A DNA stretch of 64,000 nucleotides, from the NCBI RefSeq assembly GCF_000421345.1, contig NZ_ATWV01000001.1, positions 1 to 64,000 on the forward strand. Direction: 5' to 3'. The notes below the pieces were generated by a model. The model was not told where the DNA came from. It searched no databases and saw nothing but the letters and a program-made list of their open reading frames with translations. This document shows positions 7,578 to 16,048 of this stretch, in pieces. How positions within the stretch are numbered: position 1 is the first letter of the stretch; each line of letters starts with the position of its first letter. A program made the position numbers and the translations under genes. The stretch comes from Treponema bryantii NK4A124. Its GTDB lineage: Bacteria > Spirochaetota > Spirochaetia > Treponematales > Treponemataceae.

Positions 7578-9644
7578 ATGCACCAAAACAAATTTATTTT
7601 TTCAATTCTTTTTATTGTTCTTTTATCACTTGCTTCCTGCAAAAGCAAAAATCCAGAAGCAAAAATTGATCTTACAAAAGGCTGGACCTATGCTTTAAGT
7701 AAAAATGATACAGACCTTCCTTCAGCCGAGTCTTTTAATTCTTTTGATAATTCAAAGCTTGCAAATCTGGAAACACTTTTACCAAGGCAATACGGTTACA
7801 TATGGCTCAAAAAGACATTTGCTCTTCCAGACCAGCTAAAAAATCAGAATCTTGGTGCCTATCTTGGCCGAATTGCAATTGCAGATGAAACTTATGTAAA
7901 CGGAGCTTTCATCGGAGGTGAAGGACAGTTCCCAGACCACGAGTTCAGTGCCTGGAACACAGCACGATTTTATACAATTCCTCAGGAAATATTAAACGCA
8001 GAGGATAATGAACTTCTTGTAAAAATCTTTGTAGACGGAGAAGGTTCAATCGTTTCAAATCCATTTATCGGCAGTGTAAGCACAGCCAAACGGGCAGCCT
8101 CACACGAAGCCTTCTGGAACAGCAAAATCAACCTTGTTTTTGCCTTCCTGATGATTGTTATTGCCGCTTATCACCTTATGCTTTACTTCAAAAACCGCAC
8201 AGAAAAAGAAAACCTTATGTTTGGAATGATAAACCTGCTTTCTGCCCTATATCTTTCGGTTTTCTTCTACGGAGAATTGCCATTCAACTTTGGAAGTCAT
8301 ATTTCCTTCCTTGCCTTCCAGAAGATTTTCTCTAATTCTCTGCCATTCTTTATTGCTTTTATGGTTACTTCCTTCGTAATCAGCTTCGTTAGCTTTGAAG
8401 AAAACAAAATTGTCAGGGGAATCCGACTTACTTTTATGATTATTCCGGTTGTAATTATTCTTTTTGCCCCGGATTATCAGATTCTGCGTGCTATGCGCTG
8501 GACCTTTATGATGCTTATTCCAACAATGCTTTACATGATTTTTGTGATTGTAAGAGCTCTTATCAAAAAGCAGAAGGATGCAATAACTCTTCTTTTTGGC
8601 TTCTCGCCTCTTCTCGGAACCTTCCTTATTGATATAATTGTTCACAATATTCTTAAGATTTACAGCTTCCCATATATCACTTCAATCGGATGGCAGCTTG
8701 TAATTGTAAGTCTCCTTTTCATTCTGGCAAACCGCTTTGTTAACTCACGCCGCCAGGTAGAAGAATTAAACAGAACTCTTGAAATTAAGGTTGAAGAGCG
8801 TACAAAAGAACTATCTGAATCAAACTCTAAGCTTTCAGAGGCAAATAATCAGCTTGAAATCACAAACAATCAGCTTACAGCAGCTAAAATTAAAGCAGAC
8901 CGCGACATGAAGCTGGCCGTAAATGTTCAGAACAGTTTCTTTAATCCATCTCTTCCAAACTTTAAGAAATGGGATATTGTTTACAAGTTTAAGCCTGCAG
9001 CAGGTGTTTCAGGCGATTTATATGATATTTTTCATAACGGAGAAGAACTGCAGGGGGTCGGTCTTTTTGATGTTTCCGGCCACGGTATTGCATCCGGTCT
9101 TGTAACTATGCTTGCGAAAACCGTAATCGACAGAAAATTCCGGGAAGGAGTAAAACTTCCTTTGCAAAAGGTAATGTCTGCAATTGACAGACAGATTTCT
9201 GAAGATAAGGGTGATATTGAAAACTACCTTACAGGTGCACTTTTACGTATAAATGACAATAAGATTGAATTTATAAACGCCGGACATCCTAAGGTTTTCA
9301 TAAGAACTGCAAAGAATGGAAAATGTTATCCAATTCAGTTAAAAGGCGAAGATAAAAACAATGGCCTTATAGGAGTTGGAGATATTGAACAGGAATATAA
9401 GGCTCTTAAGTTCAACGTTCAGAAAGGCGACAGCATCATAATGTATACAGACTGTCTAAATGAATCTGTAAATAAAGACGGAGAACAGTTTACAGAAGAG
9501 CGTATTGCCCAGGCCTTTGAAGATGCCGGAATTGGAAGCGCCAGAAGTAAACTTGATTATGTAATCAACCGCTTCAACAGATTTACTGAAGGAACTATTA
9601 TTAAGGATGATTTAACTGTTATTGTTCTGCAGTACAATCCGTAA
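7578..9644 (+). CDS. 7TM-DISM-like membrane lipoprotein with SpoIIE/PP2C phosphatase domain
   Basis: A 688-aa signalling protein. It begins with a lipoprotein signal peptide ending LSLASC. A periplasmic beta-rich sensor domain follows (about 30-185; RQYGYIWLKKTFALP), resembling the galactose-binding-like domains of 7TM-DISM receptors. About seven transmembrane helices (about 190-395) and a coiled coil (about 395-440) lead to a SpoIIE/RsbU phosphatase domain: AVNVQNSFFNP, GVSGDLYDIF, FDVSGHGIASGLVTMLAK, INAGHPKVFI, and DDLTVIVLQY at the C-terminus. The Asp residues of these motifs bind metal in the family. It should dephosphorylate an anti-sigma-factor antagonist in response to an outside signal. 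A promoter with operator-like repeats precedes it. Confidence 0.85.
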   Translation: MHQNKFIFSILFIVLLSLASCKSKNPEAKIDLTKGWTYALSKNDTDLPSAESFNSFDNSKLANLETLLPRQYGYIWLKKTFALPDQLKNQNLGAYLGRIAIADETYVNGAFIGGEGQFPDHEFSAWNTARFYTIPQEILNAEDNELLVKIFVDGEGSIVSNPFIGSVSTAKRAASHEAFWNSKINLVFAFLMIVIAAYHLMLYFKNRTEKENLMFGMINLLSALYLSVFFYGELPFNFGSHISFLAFQKIFSNSLPFFIAFMVTSFVISFVSFEENKIVRGIRLTFMIIPVVIILFAPDYQILRAMRWTFMMLIPTMLYMIFVIVRALIKKQKDAITLLFGFSPLLGTFLIDIIVHNILKIYSFPYITSIGWQLVIVSLLFILANRFVNSRRQVEELNRTLEIKVEERTKELSESNSKLSEANNQLEITNNQLTAAKIKADRDMKLAVNVQNSFFNPSLPNFKKWDIVYKFKPAAGVSGDLYDIFHNGEELQGVGLFDVSGHGIASGLVTMLAKTVIDRKFREGVKLPLQKVMSAIDRQISEDKGDIENYLTGALLRINDNKIEFINAGHPKVFIRTAKNGKCYPIQLKGEDKNNGLIGVGDIEQEYKALKFNVQKGDSIIMYTDCLNESVNKDGEQFTEERIAQAFEDAGIGSARSKLDYVINRFNRFTEGTIIKDDLTVIVLQYNP

Positions 9645-9701
9645 AATTTAAGCGGGTGCCCGGAAACTCCACAGCCGAAGCCTTGTGTAAACCGAAATAA
9701 T

Positions 9702-9730
9702 TTGCAAAACGGCTGTTTCAGACTTATAAT
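9702..9730 (+). promoter_or_regulatory. Sigma70-type promoter of glgC
   Basis: TTGCAA-N17-TATAAT, 48 bases before the glgC ATG, which itself follows AAAAGGAGTTTTTCT. Confidence 0.6.
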
Positions 9731-9778
9731 TATAATATTAAAATATAAATTTTTTGCATCATCAAAAGGAGTTTTTCT

Positions 9779-11071
9779 ATGGCAAATACTGAACCAAGAG
9801 TTCTTTCAATCATTCTCGGCGGTGGTAAGGGTACCCGTCTTTATCCACTTACAAAAGAGCGTTCAAAACCAGCCGTTTCTTTCGGTGGTAAATACAGAAT
9901 CGTTGATATTCCTATTTCTAACTGTATCAACTCAGGTTATAAAAAGATTTATCTTTTGACTCAGTTCAACTCTGCGTCACTTCACCTTCACATTTCAAAT
10001 ACCTACAATTTCGACCGTTTCTCAGGCGGATTCGTAGAAATTCTTGCTGCAGAGCAGACTCTTGAGCATTCAGGCTGGTATGAAGGTACTGCAGATGCTG
10101 TTCGCAAGAACTTTATTCACTTTAAGACTCAGAAACCAACTCACTATATCATTCTTTCCGGCGACCAGCTTTACAAGATGGATCTTCGTGCCTTTATGGA
10201 TGCCCACATCAAGTCTGGAGCAGAAATCACAATCGCTACAACTGCCGTAAACCGCCACGACGCTTCAGGTTTTGGTATCATGCAGATTGATGACCAGAAT
10301 CATGTAAAAGCTTTTATGGAAAAGCCAAAGCCAGATTTGAACATTGACGACTGGAAGATTCCTAAGGAAGCACGCGGAAGCCTTCCTCCGGAAAAGGAAT
10401 ACCTTGCTTCTATGGGTATTTACATCTTCAATGCCGACACAATGGAAGAAATGCTCGGCGGCGAAAACGAAAAATATACTGATTTTGGTAAGGAAATCCT
10501 TCCACTTGCAATCGGCAAGAAGAAAATCAGCTCTTATGTATTCGACGGCTACTGGGAAGACATCGGAACTATCCGCAGCTTCTATGATGCAAACATTGCC
10601 CTTTGTGAGCCTTACCCAACCTTTGACTTCTTTGGTGAAACTCAGCCAATTTATACCCACATGCGCAACCTGCCACCATCAAAAATCAACAAGGCTGATA
10701 TCAACGCATCGCTTATTTCTGAAGGCTGTATCATTACAGATGCAAAATTCAACAAATCTGTTGTCGGTGTACGCTCAATCATCAACGAAGGAACCGAATT
10801 TGACGGCGTAATTATGATGGGTGCAGACTATTACGACACAGAAGAAGAAAAAGAAGCTAACAAGAAGGCCGGAAAACCATGCACAGGAATCGGTAAAAAC
10901 TGCAAGATTGCCAACACAATCATCGATAAAAATGCAAGAATCGGTGATAACTGTAAAATCGGCGTAAGCGGAAAGAAATACGAAGACGGCGATCACGGCA
11001 GCTTCTACAGTGCAGATGGAATTATCGTAATCCGCAAGGGTGCAGTAATTTCTTCTGGAACAGAGATCTAA
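9779..11071 (+). CDS. glgC: Glucose-1-phosphate adenylyltransferase
   Basis: A 430-aa ADP-glucose pyrophosphorylase, which makes ADP-glucose from ATP and glucose-1-phosphate for glycogen synthesis. The N-terminus carries the pyrophosphorylase signature LGGGKGTRLYPLTKERSKPA, then FGGKYRIVDIPISNCINSG, a GTADAVRKN block, the catalytic SGDQLYKMD, and FDGYWEDIGTI for sugar phosphate binding. The C-terminal third is a left-handed beta-helix with hexapeptide repeats (ISEGCIITDA, IGKNCKIANTIIDKNARIGD). Length and a C-terminal SGTEI ending resemble the plant and cyanobacterial type, also found in spirochaetes. No other glycogen gene is adjacent. The start follows AGGAG. Confidence 0.95.
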   Translation: MANTEPRVLSIILGGGKGTRLYPLTKERSKPAVSFGGKYRIVDIPISNCINSGYKKIYLLTQFNSASLHLHISNTYNFDRFSGGFVEILAAEQTLEHSGWYEGTADAVRKNFIHFKTQKPTHYIILSGDQLYKMDLRAFMDAHIKSGAEITIATTAVNRHDASGFGIMQIDDQNHVKAFMEKPKPDLNIDDWKIPKEARGSLPPEKEYLASMGIYIFNADTMEEMLGGENEKYTDFGKEILPLAIGKKKISSYVFDGYWEDIGTIRSFYDANIALCEPYPTFDFFGETQPIYTHMRNLPPSKINKADINASLISEGCIITDAKFNKSVVGVRSIINEGTEFDGVIMMGADYYDTEEEKEANKKAGKPCTGIGKNCKIANTIIDKNARIGDNCKIGVSGKKYEDGDHGSFYSADGIIVIRKGAVISSGTEI

Positions 11072-11079
11072 TGAATTAC

Positions 11080-11116
11080 GGTGGTTGAGTAGGCCAAAGG
11101 CCGTATCGAAACCACC
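11080..11116. repeat. Palindromic repeat, GGTGGTTGAG...CGAAACCACC family
   Basis: GGTGGTTGAGTAGGCC-AAAGG-CCGTATCGAAACCACC has outer arms GGTGGTT/AACCACC with inner pairing. It lies between glgC and the J-domain gene, just upstream of that gene's ribosome-binding site. Related copies are at 11215 (inside the gene) and 39771-39858. Confidence 0.85.
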
Positions 11117-11132
11117 CGCAATCGGAGTAATT

Positions 11133-11612
11133 ATGCCTGATATGTACGACAAGCTGGGCGAAATGCTCAATGAAGCGTTAGAATCAGGCAAAATTCCACA
11201 AGATAATAAACACGAATCAGAAGAGGAATCGGTGGTTGAGCCTGTCGAAACTACCGATTCCTCTTCTGATTTTATTAAAAATACTCAAAAATCTACCGAA
11301 AATAACAAGAAATCAGCTAAAAAAAACTCAAAAACCGCTTTTGCAACCGGGGAAGTAATAAAATTGCATAAATATACATATAATATGCAATTTCCGTCTC
11401 ATATACAAAAAGCGCTTGGTACACTAGATATAGCGTACCCTTTTACAGCAAAAGATATTAAAAAGCAGTATCACAAACTGCTGAAAGAAAACCATCCGGA
11501 TACGCAAAATACTATACACACTTCTCAAGATGTAGAAAATAGTAGACAAAAAACTATAGATGATATTACAGAAGCGTATAAAATCCTCTGTCAGTACTTT
11601 GGTATAAAATAA
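11133..11612 (+). CDS. Small J-domain (DnaJ-like) protein
   Basis: A 159-aa protein. The ATG after GGAGTAATT is chosen; a longer frame starts inside the upstream repeat. The C-terminal 65 residues form a J-domain: AYPFTAKDIKKQYHKLLKEN, the HPD tripeptide (NHPDT), and TEAYKILCQYF. The HPD loop stimulates Hsp70 ATPase in this family. The N-terminal 90 residues are polar and probably disordered, and contain VVEPVETT, encoded by a palindromic repeat inserted in frame. It lacks the Gly/Phe and zinc domains of DnaJ, so it is an accessory co-chaperone or recruiter, target unknown. Confidence 0.75.
   Translation: MPDMYDKLGEMLNEALESGKIPQDNKHESEEESVVEPVETTDSSSDFIKNTQKSTENNKKSAKKNSKTAFATGEVIKLHKYTYNMQFPSHIQKALGTLDIAYPFTAKDIKKQYHKLLKENHPDTQNTIHTSQDVENSRQKTIDDITEAYKILCQYFGIK
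11215..11271. repeat. In-frame palindromic repeat with 19-bp perfect arms
   Basis: Left arm 11215-11233 begins AATCAGAAGAGGAATCGGT and right arm 11253-11271 is its exact reverse complement. Between them lies the GGTTGAGCCTGTCGAAACT core shared with the other GGTGGTTGAG repeats. The insert keeps the reading frame open and encodes ESVVEPVETTDSSSD. Confidence 0.9.
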
Positions 11613-11632
11613 TATACATGTGTAAAATATCA

Positions 11633-11656
11633 TACTGTATTAATTATTATACAGTA
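11633..11656. terminator. Hairpin downstream of the J-domain gene
   Basis: TACTGTAT-TAATTATT-ATACAGTA, an 8-bp perfect inverted repeat, 20 bases after the stop codon. It lacks a strong T-run, so termination is a guess. Confidence 0.35.
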
Positions 11657-11665
11657 ATAATTATT

Positions 11666-11794
11666 GTCATTGTCGGGCTTGCCCCGACAATCTAGAAAGG
11701 ATTGTGATTCTTAGATTCCCGTGTCAAGCACGGGAATGACAATAAAAAAAACGCTCCTCGTCATTGCGAGGAGCGAATGCGACGTGGCAATCTA
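11666..11794. repeat. Composite palindromic repeats (two families)
   Basis: First a pair of hairpins, GTCATTGTCGGG-CTTG-CCCCGACAATCTAG and TAGATTCCCG...CGGGAATGAC (11666-11740), arranged as a larger inverted repeat. Then CGCTCCTCGTCATTGCGAGGAGCG with AATGCGACGTGGCAATCTA (11752-11794), a different family. They fill the gap before the convergent NtrC-type gene. Confidence 0.85.
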
Positions 11795-13132
11795 TTCTAT
11801 TTGCAGTTCTTCAAGTTTCCTATGCAGGGTCTTTCTACCAATTCCCAGTATATCAGCTGTTCTGGATTTATTCCCTTTATTCGCTGCCAGGTTTTCCTGA
11901 ATGATAATCTTCTCAGCCTCGTCCATTGTAATGCCGATTGGAATAGTAATTACCTTTTCCTCCCCCTGACTTCTCAAAGCTCTAGGTAAATCTTCCATTT
12001 TAATTTCATCACCAGTACACATTACAACAGCACTTTCAACGGCATTTTTCAATTCACGGATATTTCCCGGCCAGTTATATTTTATCATGGCAGCTTTAGA
12101 AGCCTTGTCAAATCCACGGATGTTTTTCTTGTTCTCAATATTGAACTCTCGTAAAAAAGCGTGCATTAAAAGAGGTATATCATCCATGCGTTCACGCAGA
12201 CTTGGCATCTCAATGCGAACAACATTCAGGCGATAAAACAAATCCTCACGGAACTTACCGGCCTTAACTTCTTCTTCAAGATTTCTGTTTGTAGCCGCAA
12301 CAACCCGGACATCAACCTCTATAGATTTTTCTCCACCTACTCTTTCAAACTTATGTTCCTGTAAAACCCGGAGCAGCTTTACCTGGGTCGCAAGATTTAC
12401 TTCACCAATTTCATCAAGAAAAATTGTTCCGCCATCAGCCAGTTCAAAGCGTCCCTTATGTAAATTTTCAGCGCCGGTAAAGGCCCCTTTTTCAAAACCA
12501 AAGAGTTCACTTTCAATTAAGGTCTCACTCAAAGCAGCACAATGCACAACCACAAAAGGCCCTTTAGCCCTGTCAGACTGTTCATGTACAGCCTTGGCTA
12601 CAAGTTCCTTACCAACACCACTCTCACCGGTAATCAAAACGCTGGCCCTGCTTGGAGCTGCTTTAGAAATCATCTGACGTACGCGGCTCAGAGAATCACT
12701 CTTACCAACCATCTCATCGCCATTTTGAGATTTTAAAAGCTTAGCCTGGAGCTGGCGATTTTCTTCTGCAAGAATTTTTCCCTGCAGGGCATTTTTTACA
12801 ATTTTATTTAAGTGGTCCAGATCAAGAGGCTTCGTTAAAAAATCAAAAGCACCGGCCTTCAATGCTGCAGTCGCATCATCAATACTTCCGTGACCGGTCA
12901 AAACAATAATCGGAATTCCAGGATACTCACTGGTAACTTTTTTTACAACTTCACTGCCACTGATTCCGTCCATGCGGAGGTCTGTAATTACAAGGTCAAT
13001 TCCACCTTCAGCAATCAGCTTTAAACCTTCCTCTCCACTGGCAGCCTGCTTTACTTCATAGCCTTCAAGTTCAAAATTATCTGCAAGTCCGTTACGGATA
13101 TTCTCTTCATCATCAATAGTTAAGATAACCAT
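11792..13132 (-). CDS. NtrC/AtoC-family sigma54-dependent response regulator
   Basis: A 446-aa three-domain activator. The receiver domain (1-120) has the acidic pair near IDDEE, the phosphoacceptor Asp51 (VITDLRMDG), and the Lys of FLTKPLD. The AAA+ domain (about 140-380) has Walker A GESGVGKE, the sigma54-contacting GAFTGA loop, Walker B GGTIFLDEIGEV, and a FYRLNVV segment. The C-terminus is a Fis-type HTH (TADILGIGRKTLHRKLEEL). Its start codon directly follows the stop of the histidine kinase gene, so the pair forms one two-component system that drives sigma54 promoters. The gene order with murG and cvpA matches other treponemes. Confidence 0.93.
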   Translation of the reverse strand: MVILTIDDEENIRNGLADNFELEGYEVKQAASGEEGLKLIAEGGIDLVITDLRMDGISGSEVVKKVTSEYPGIPIIVLTGHGSIDDATAALKAGAFDFLTKPLDLDHLNKIVKNALQGKILAEENRQLQAKLLKSQNGDEMVGKSDSLSRVRQMISKAAPSRASVLITGESGVGKELVAKAVHEQSDRAKGPFVVVHCAALSETLIESELFGFEKGAFTGAENLHKGRFELADGGTIFLDEIGEVNLATQVKLLRVLQEHKFERVGGEKSIEVDVRVVAATNRNLEEEVKAGKFREDLFYRLNVVRIEMPSLRERMDDIPLLMHAFLREFNIENKKNIRGFDKASKAAMIKYNWPGNIRELKNAVESAVVMCTGDEIKMEDLPRALRSQGEEKVITIPIGITMDEAEKIIIQENLAANKGNKSRTADILGIGRKTLHRKLEELQIE

Positions 13133-14362
13133 TTAGCGTTCCTCCGAGCTCAGTAATTTTACATCCTTTTGTGGAATCGGGAAGGTGATTGTAAAAGCAG
13201 TTCCCTGACCTTCCTTGGAATCAACAATAATTTCACCTGAAAATTCTTTTATGATTTTGTAGACCATTGTCATGCCAAGTCCGGTTCCGTTTGCCTTTGT
13301 CGTATAATAAGGTTCAAAGATTTTTGAAAGACTTTCTTCAGACATGCCGCAGCCATTGTCTGCTATTGTGATAATAAATTTGTTATCACGAATAGAATTT
13401 GAAATACAGAACTTTGCCCCTCTTTCCATTGCGGTTTCGCCGCCGCCATTATATTTTGACTTCAAAGCCGCAAGGGAGTTTTGGGAAATATTCATGATTA
13501 CATCGCGAAAAAGTTTTTCATCAAGAAGAATTCTTTTTCCACTTTCGGAAGGTTTAAAAATAACTTCAATTCCTTCGCGGTTAAATTCAGGCTTAAAGAA
13601 AGAAATAAGACCATCAATTAATTTATCAGGTTCTTTAAGTTCAAGCTGAGCCTTTACCGGACGAACAGCAAGTAGAAAATCCATTACAAGTTTATTAAGA
13701 TGGTCAATTTCTTCATTTACAACATCAATATGATCTTCAACAAACTTTTTGGCCGGCAGTACACCGCTGTTTTCGCGGGCCTTTTCCAAAGCCTTTTGTA
13801 TAAGCTGAATATGAATACTAATTGCACCAAGAGGATTTTTAATTTCGTGAGCCATTCCTGCTGCAAGATTTGTGAGGTTTGCAAGGTTTTCCATTCTGTG
13901 CAAAAGGATATCCTGATTTTTCTTTTCTGTAATATCGCGAACAAGGATCATCTTTCCGTTCAATTCCCCCTCGTTAATTAGAGGAGCAATTGTTACTGTA
14001 AGAAAGCGCACGGTGCCACCACTTGTCACTGTAGAAAAATCTTCTGAAGAGTTGGTTATATTTTTTTCAAGGCATCGCTTTAAGAAAGCAGAAATATCTT
14101 CATCTTCAATATATTCCCAGATAGGATTTTCACTTCCTAAAATATCTTCAAGTCTTTCTGAAAATGGAAGCCAGCTTTCTGCAATCTGGTTATAGCGCAA
14201 AAGTTGAAAATCATCATTGATAATTAAAAGTCCCGTAGAAAGAGATTCCAGAACAGAATAGAGGCTTTCATTTTCATCAACTATATCTTCCAATAAGGCA
14301 AGAACCTGTTCCTTGGAAAGCTTTTCTGCCTTCTGTTGTACACGTTTTACATAGCCGCGCAA
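13133..14362 (-). CDS. PAS-type sensor histidine kinase (NtrB/AtoS-like)
   Basis: A 409-aa soluble kinase with no transmembrane segment, so it senses something in the cytoplasm. An N-terminal coiled segment leads to a PAS domain (about 35-150; STGLLIINDDFQLLRYN), then the phosphoacceptor helix with His172 (AAGMAHEIKNPLGAIS) and a HATPase domain with N-box ISQNSLAALKS, G1 IADNGCGMS, and G2 GTGLGMTMVYKII. The start codon is a TTG preceded by GGAGGTGTCTT, overlapping the end of holB by 16 bases. It should phosphorylate the NtrC-type regulator directly downstream. Confidence 0.92.
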   Translation of the reverse strand: MRGYVKRVQQKAEKLSKEQVLALLEDIVDENESLYSVLESLSTGLLIINDDFQLLRYNQIAESWLPFSERLEDILGSENPIWEYIEDEDISAFLKRCLEKNITNSSEDFSTVTSGGTVRFLTVTIAPLINEGELNGKMILVRDITEKKNQDILLHRMENLANLTNLAAGMAHEIKNPLGAISIHIQLIQKALEKARENSGVLPAKKFVEDHIDVVNEEIDHLNKLVMDFLLAVRPVKAQLELKEPDKLIDGLISFFKPEFNREGIEVIFKPSESGKRILLDEKLFRDVIMNISQNSLAALKSKYNGGGETAMERGAKFCISNSIRDNKFIITIADNGCGMSEESLSKIFEPYYTTKANGTGLGMTMVYKIIKEFSGEIIVDSKEGQGTAFTITFPIPQKDVKLLSSEER

Positions 14363-15573
14363 AAGACACCTCCAAAGCTGTTATTTAAAGCAAACATATC
14401 ACGCATTAAAATTTCCAGTGCACTAACAGGAGACTGATTATATAAGGTAATGTTATCGCTGCAATTTCTGAGAAGTTGCATGGCCTTAGCAGCCGCCTCA
14501 CTACCCGCCTGACTGTTCAGCATTGGCTTCATAAAAAGTGCAATGTTTGAAAGGAAAAGTCTAAGCTCAATTCTCGGATAAAACTTCTCACATTTTTTTA
14601 CAATTTCATCTATATTACAAATCTGCCTGCTGGCAACTGAATTATAAAAAATCCGTGCCTGATTCTTTATTTCTGAAGGAGTTACAGGAAGATATGTAAG
14701 AAGATAATCGTTGAGGTTACCTGCAAAATCATCATTATGGAAAACCCGGGTAATAACTTCCCTCTGCTCTTCAAGACTTCTGTCTGTAAAATTATAAGTT
14801 CTTACACGGGAAAGAATTGTCTGCATAATTGCGTTACGCTTTGAGGTAAGCAGGATAAAAACAACATCCTCAGGTGGCTCTTCAAGAATTTTAAGCAGAG
14901 CATTTCTTACGCTGGTCTGCATACGGTCTGCATTCTCAATAATAACAGTTTTACGCCCTTCTTCTGATTTTATATGAGCCCAGGCTTCCATGTTTCTAAC
15001 CTGATTAATTGGAATAGAATCATAAAGAAAATCATCTTCAAGCTTGGTACAAAGCTTTGAAATATCTTCACAGAGTTTTTTTACAGTTCCGTTATCTGGA
15101 AGATCGCGGGGAAAATCCAGCTGTTCAAGACTTTCATTAATTTCTTCAATGATACTTCCAATCTTATTAAGGTTTGAATCTCCTTCCCAGAGTATTCCGT
15201 TAAAACGTAAGGTAAGTTTACGAACGCTTCTTAAAAATAAGTATCTTGCGGCATCAATATATTTTGCATTTATAAAATGAGCTTCGGTAAAAGTTTTTGC
15301 CGCAGCAGAAATTTCGAGAGAACAATCACGAGGCCCCATCAACATCAGGTTAGAACAAACTAAGGCCTTATGCTGTAAACAGGAAGGACATTCGCAAAGC
15401 CACTTTCCCTGAGGAGTTTGATGACAGGAAAGAATTCTTGCTGTTTCAAGAGCTGCTGTTAGTTTTCCGCTTGCTTCCGGACCTGCAAACAATACAGCCC
15501 CGGGAAGTCTGTTGTGTTTTATATCAGCTGCAAGTAATTTTCCTGCTGCCTGATTTACAAGATTCTCATACAT
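14347..15573 (-). CDS. holB: DNA polymerase III delta' / clamp-loader-type ATPase
   Basis: A 408-aa AAA+ clamp-loader protein. VNQAAGKLLAADIKHNRLPG with P-loop GPEASGKLT, the zinc-binding cysteines CHQ...CECPSC, NADRMQTSVRNALLKILEEP and FILLTSKRNAIMQTILSR (sensor 1/SRC region) match delta' and gamma/tau subunits. It is longer than E. coli HolB, with an insert between the zinc module and the ENADRM block. It has no tau C-terminus. The ATG is preferred over an upstream TTG because GGAG lies 11 bases before it. It overlaps cvpA by 8 bases. Confidence 0.8.
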   Translation of the reverse strand: MYENLVNQAAGKLLAADIKHNRLPGAVLFAGPEASGKLTAALETARILSCHQTPQGKWLCECPSCLQHKALVCSNLMLMGPRDCSLEISAAAKTFTEAHFINAKYIDAARYLFLRSVRKLTLRFNGILWEGDSNLNKIGSIIEEINESLEQLDFPRDLPDNGTVKKLCEDISKLCTKLEDDFLYDSIPINQVRNMEAWAHIKSEEGRKTVIIENADRMQTSVRNALLKILEEPPEDVVFILLTSKRNAIMQTILSRVRTYNFTDRSLEEQREVITRVFHNDDFAGNLNDYLLTYLPVTPSEIKNQARIFYNSVASRQICNIDEIVKKCEKFYPRIELRLFLSNIALFMKPMLNSQAGSEAAAKAMQLLRNCSDNITLYNQSPVSALEILMRDMFALNNSFGGVFCAAM

Positions 15574-16048
15574 GATTTCCAATCTCCTTTTTTACATCAC
15601 TGTTAAAAATGCTTTGAATGAGGTTGAAATAAAAACTTTCCTCGAATAAGGTTTGGGTATTGAAAAATGGCTGTGCTGTAAGGAGGAAAACAATAAGACA
15701 CACAACTGCGATACCTTCAACAATTCCAAAAATAAAACCAAGAGTACGGTCCAGACTTTTGAGAATGCTCCACTCAAAAACCTTTGCAACTATCATCTGA
15801 ATGATTTTTATTACAAGAAAAGTGACTACGAAAATCAGCAAAAAAGAAATAATGTTAGCAGCAACCGGTATTTTTATATCTTTTAAAAGACTAGTCGCAA
15901 GGTCCTTATAAAAAAGATAAGCTAAAAGAATTCCCGCAACAAAAGCAATCTTTCCAAAGACATTATCAATAAAACCTTTGATTAATCCCGAAACTGCAAA
16001 AATTAAAATAATGATACTGAAAATCCAGTCTATTGTTACAAAACTCAT
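15566..16048 (-). CDS. cvpA: CvpA-family membrane protein
   Basis: A 160-aa protein with four hydrophobic helices. The opening VTIDWIFSIIILIFAVSGLIKGF, the FGKIAFVAGILLAYLFYKDLA segment and SLDRTLGFIFGIVEGIAVVCL are typical of the colicin V production (CvpA) family, inner-membrane proteins linked to envelope homeostasis. The start codon overlaps the murG stop codon as ATGA, indicating coupled translation. Confidence 0.82.
   Translation of the reverse strand: MSFVTIDWIFSIIILIFAVSGLIKGFIDNVFGKIAFVAGILLAYLFYKDLATSLLKDIKIPVAANIISFLLIFVVTFLVIKIIQMIVAKVFEWSILKSLDRTLGFIFGIVEGIAVVCLIVFLLTAQPFFNTQTLFEESFYFNLIQSIFNSDVKKEIGNHV

Noticed and set aside
11792-13132. Sigma54 promoters controlled by this regulator within the window
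   Set aside because: Reading the main gaps for TGGCAC-N5-TTGCA-like sites gave no convincing hit.
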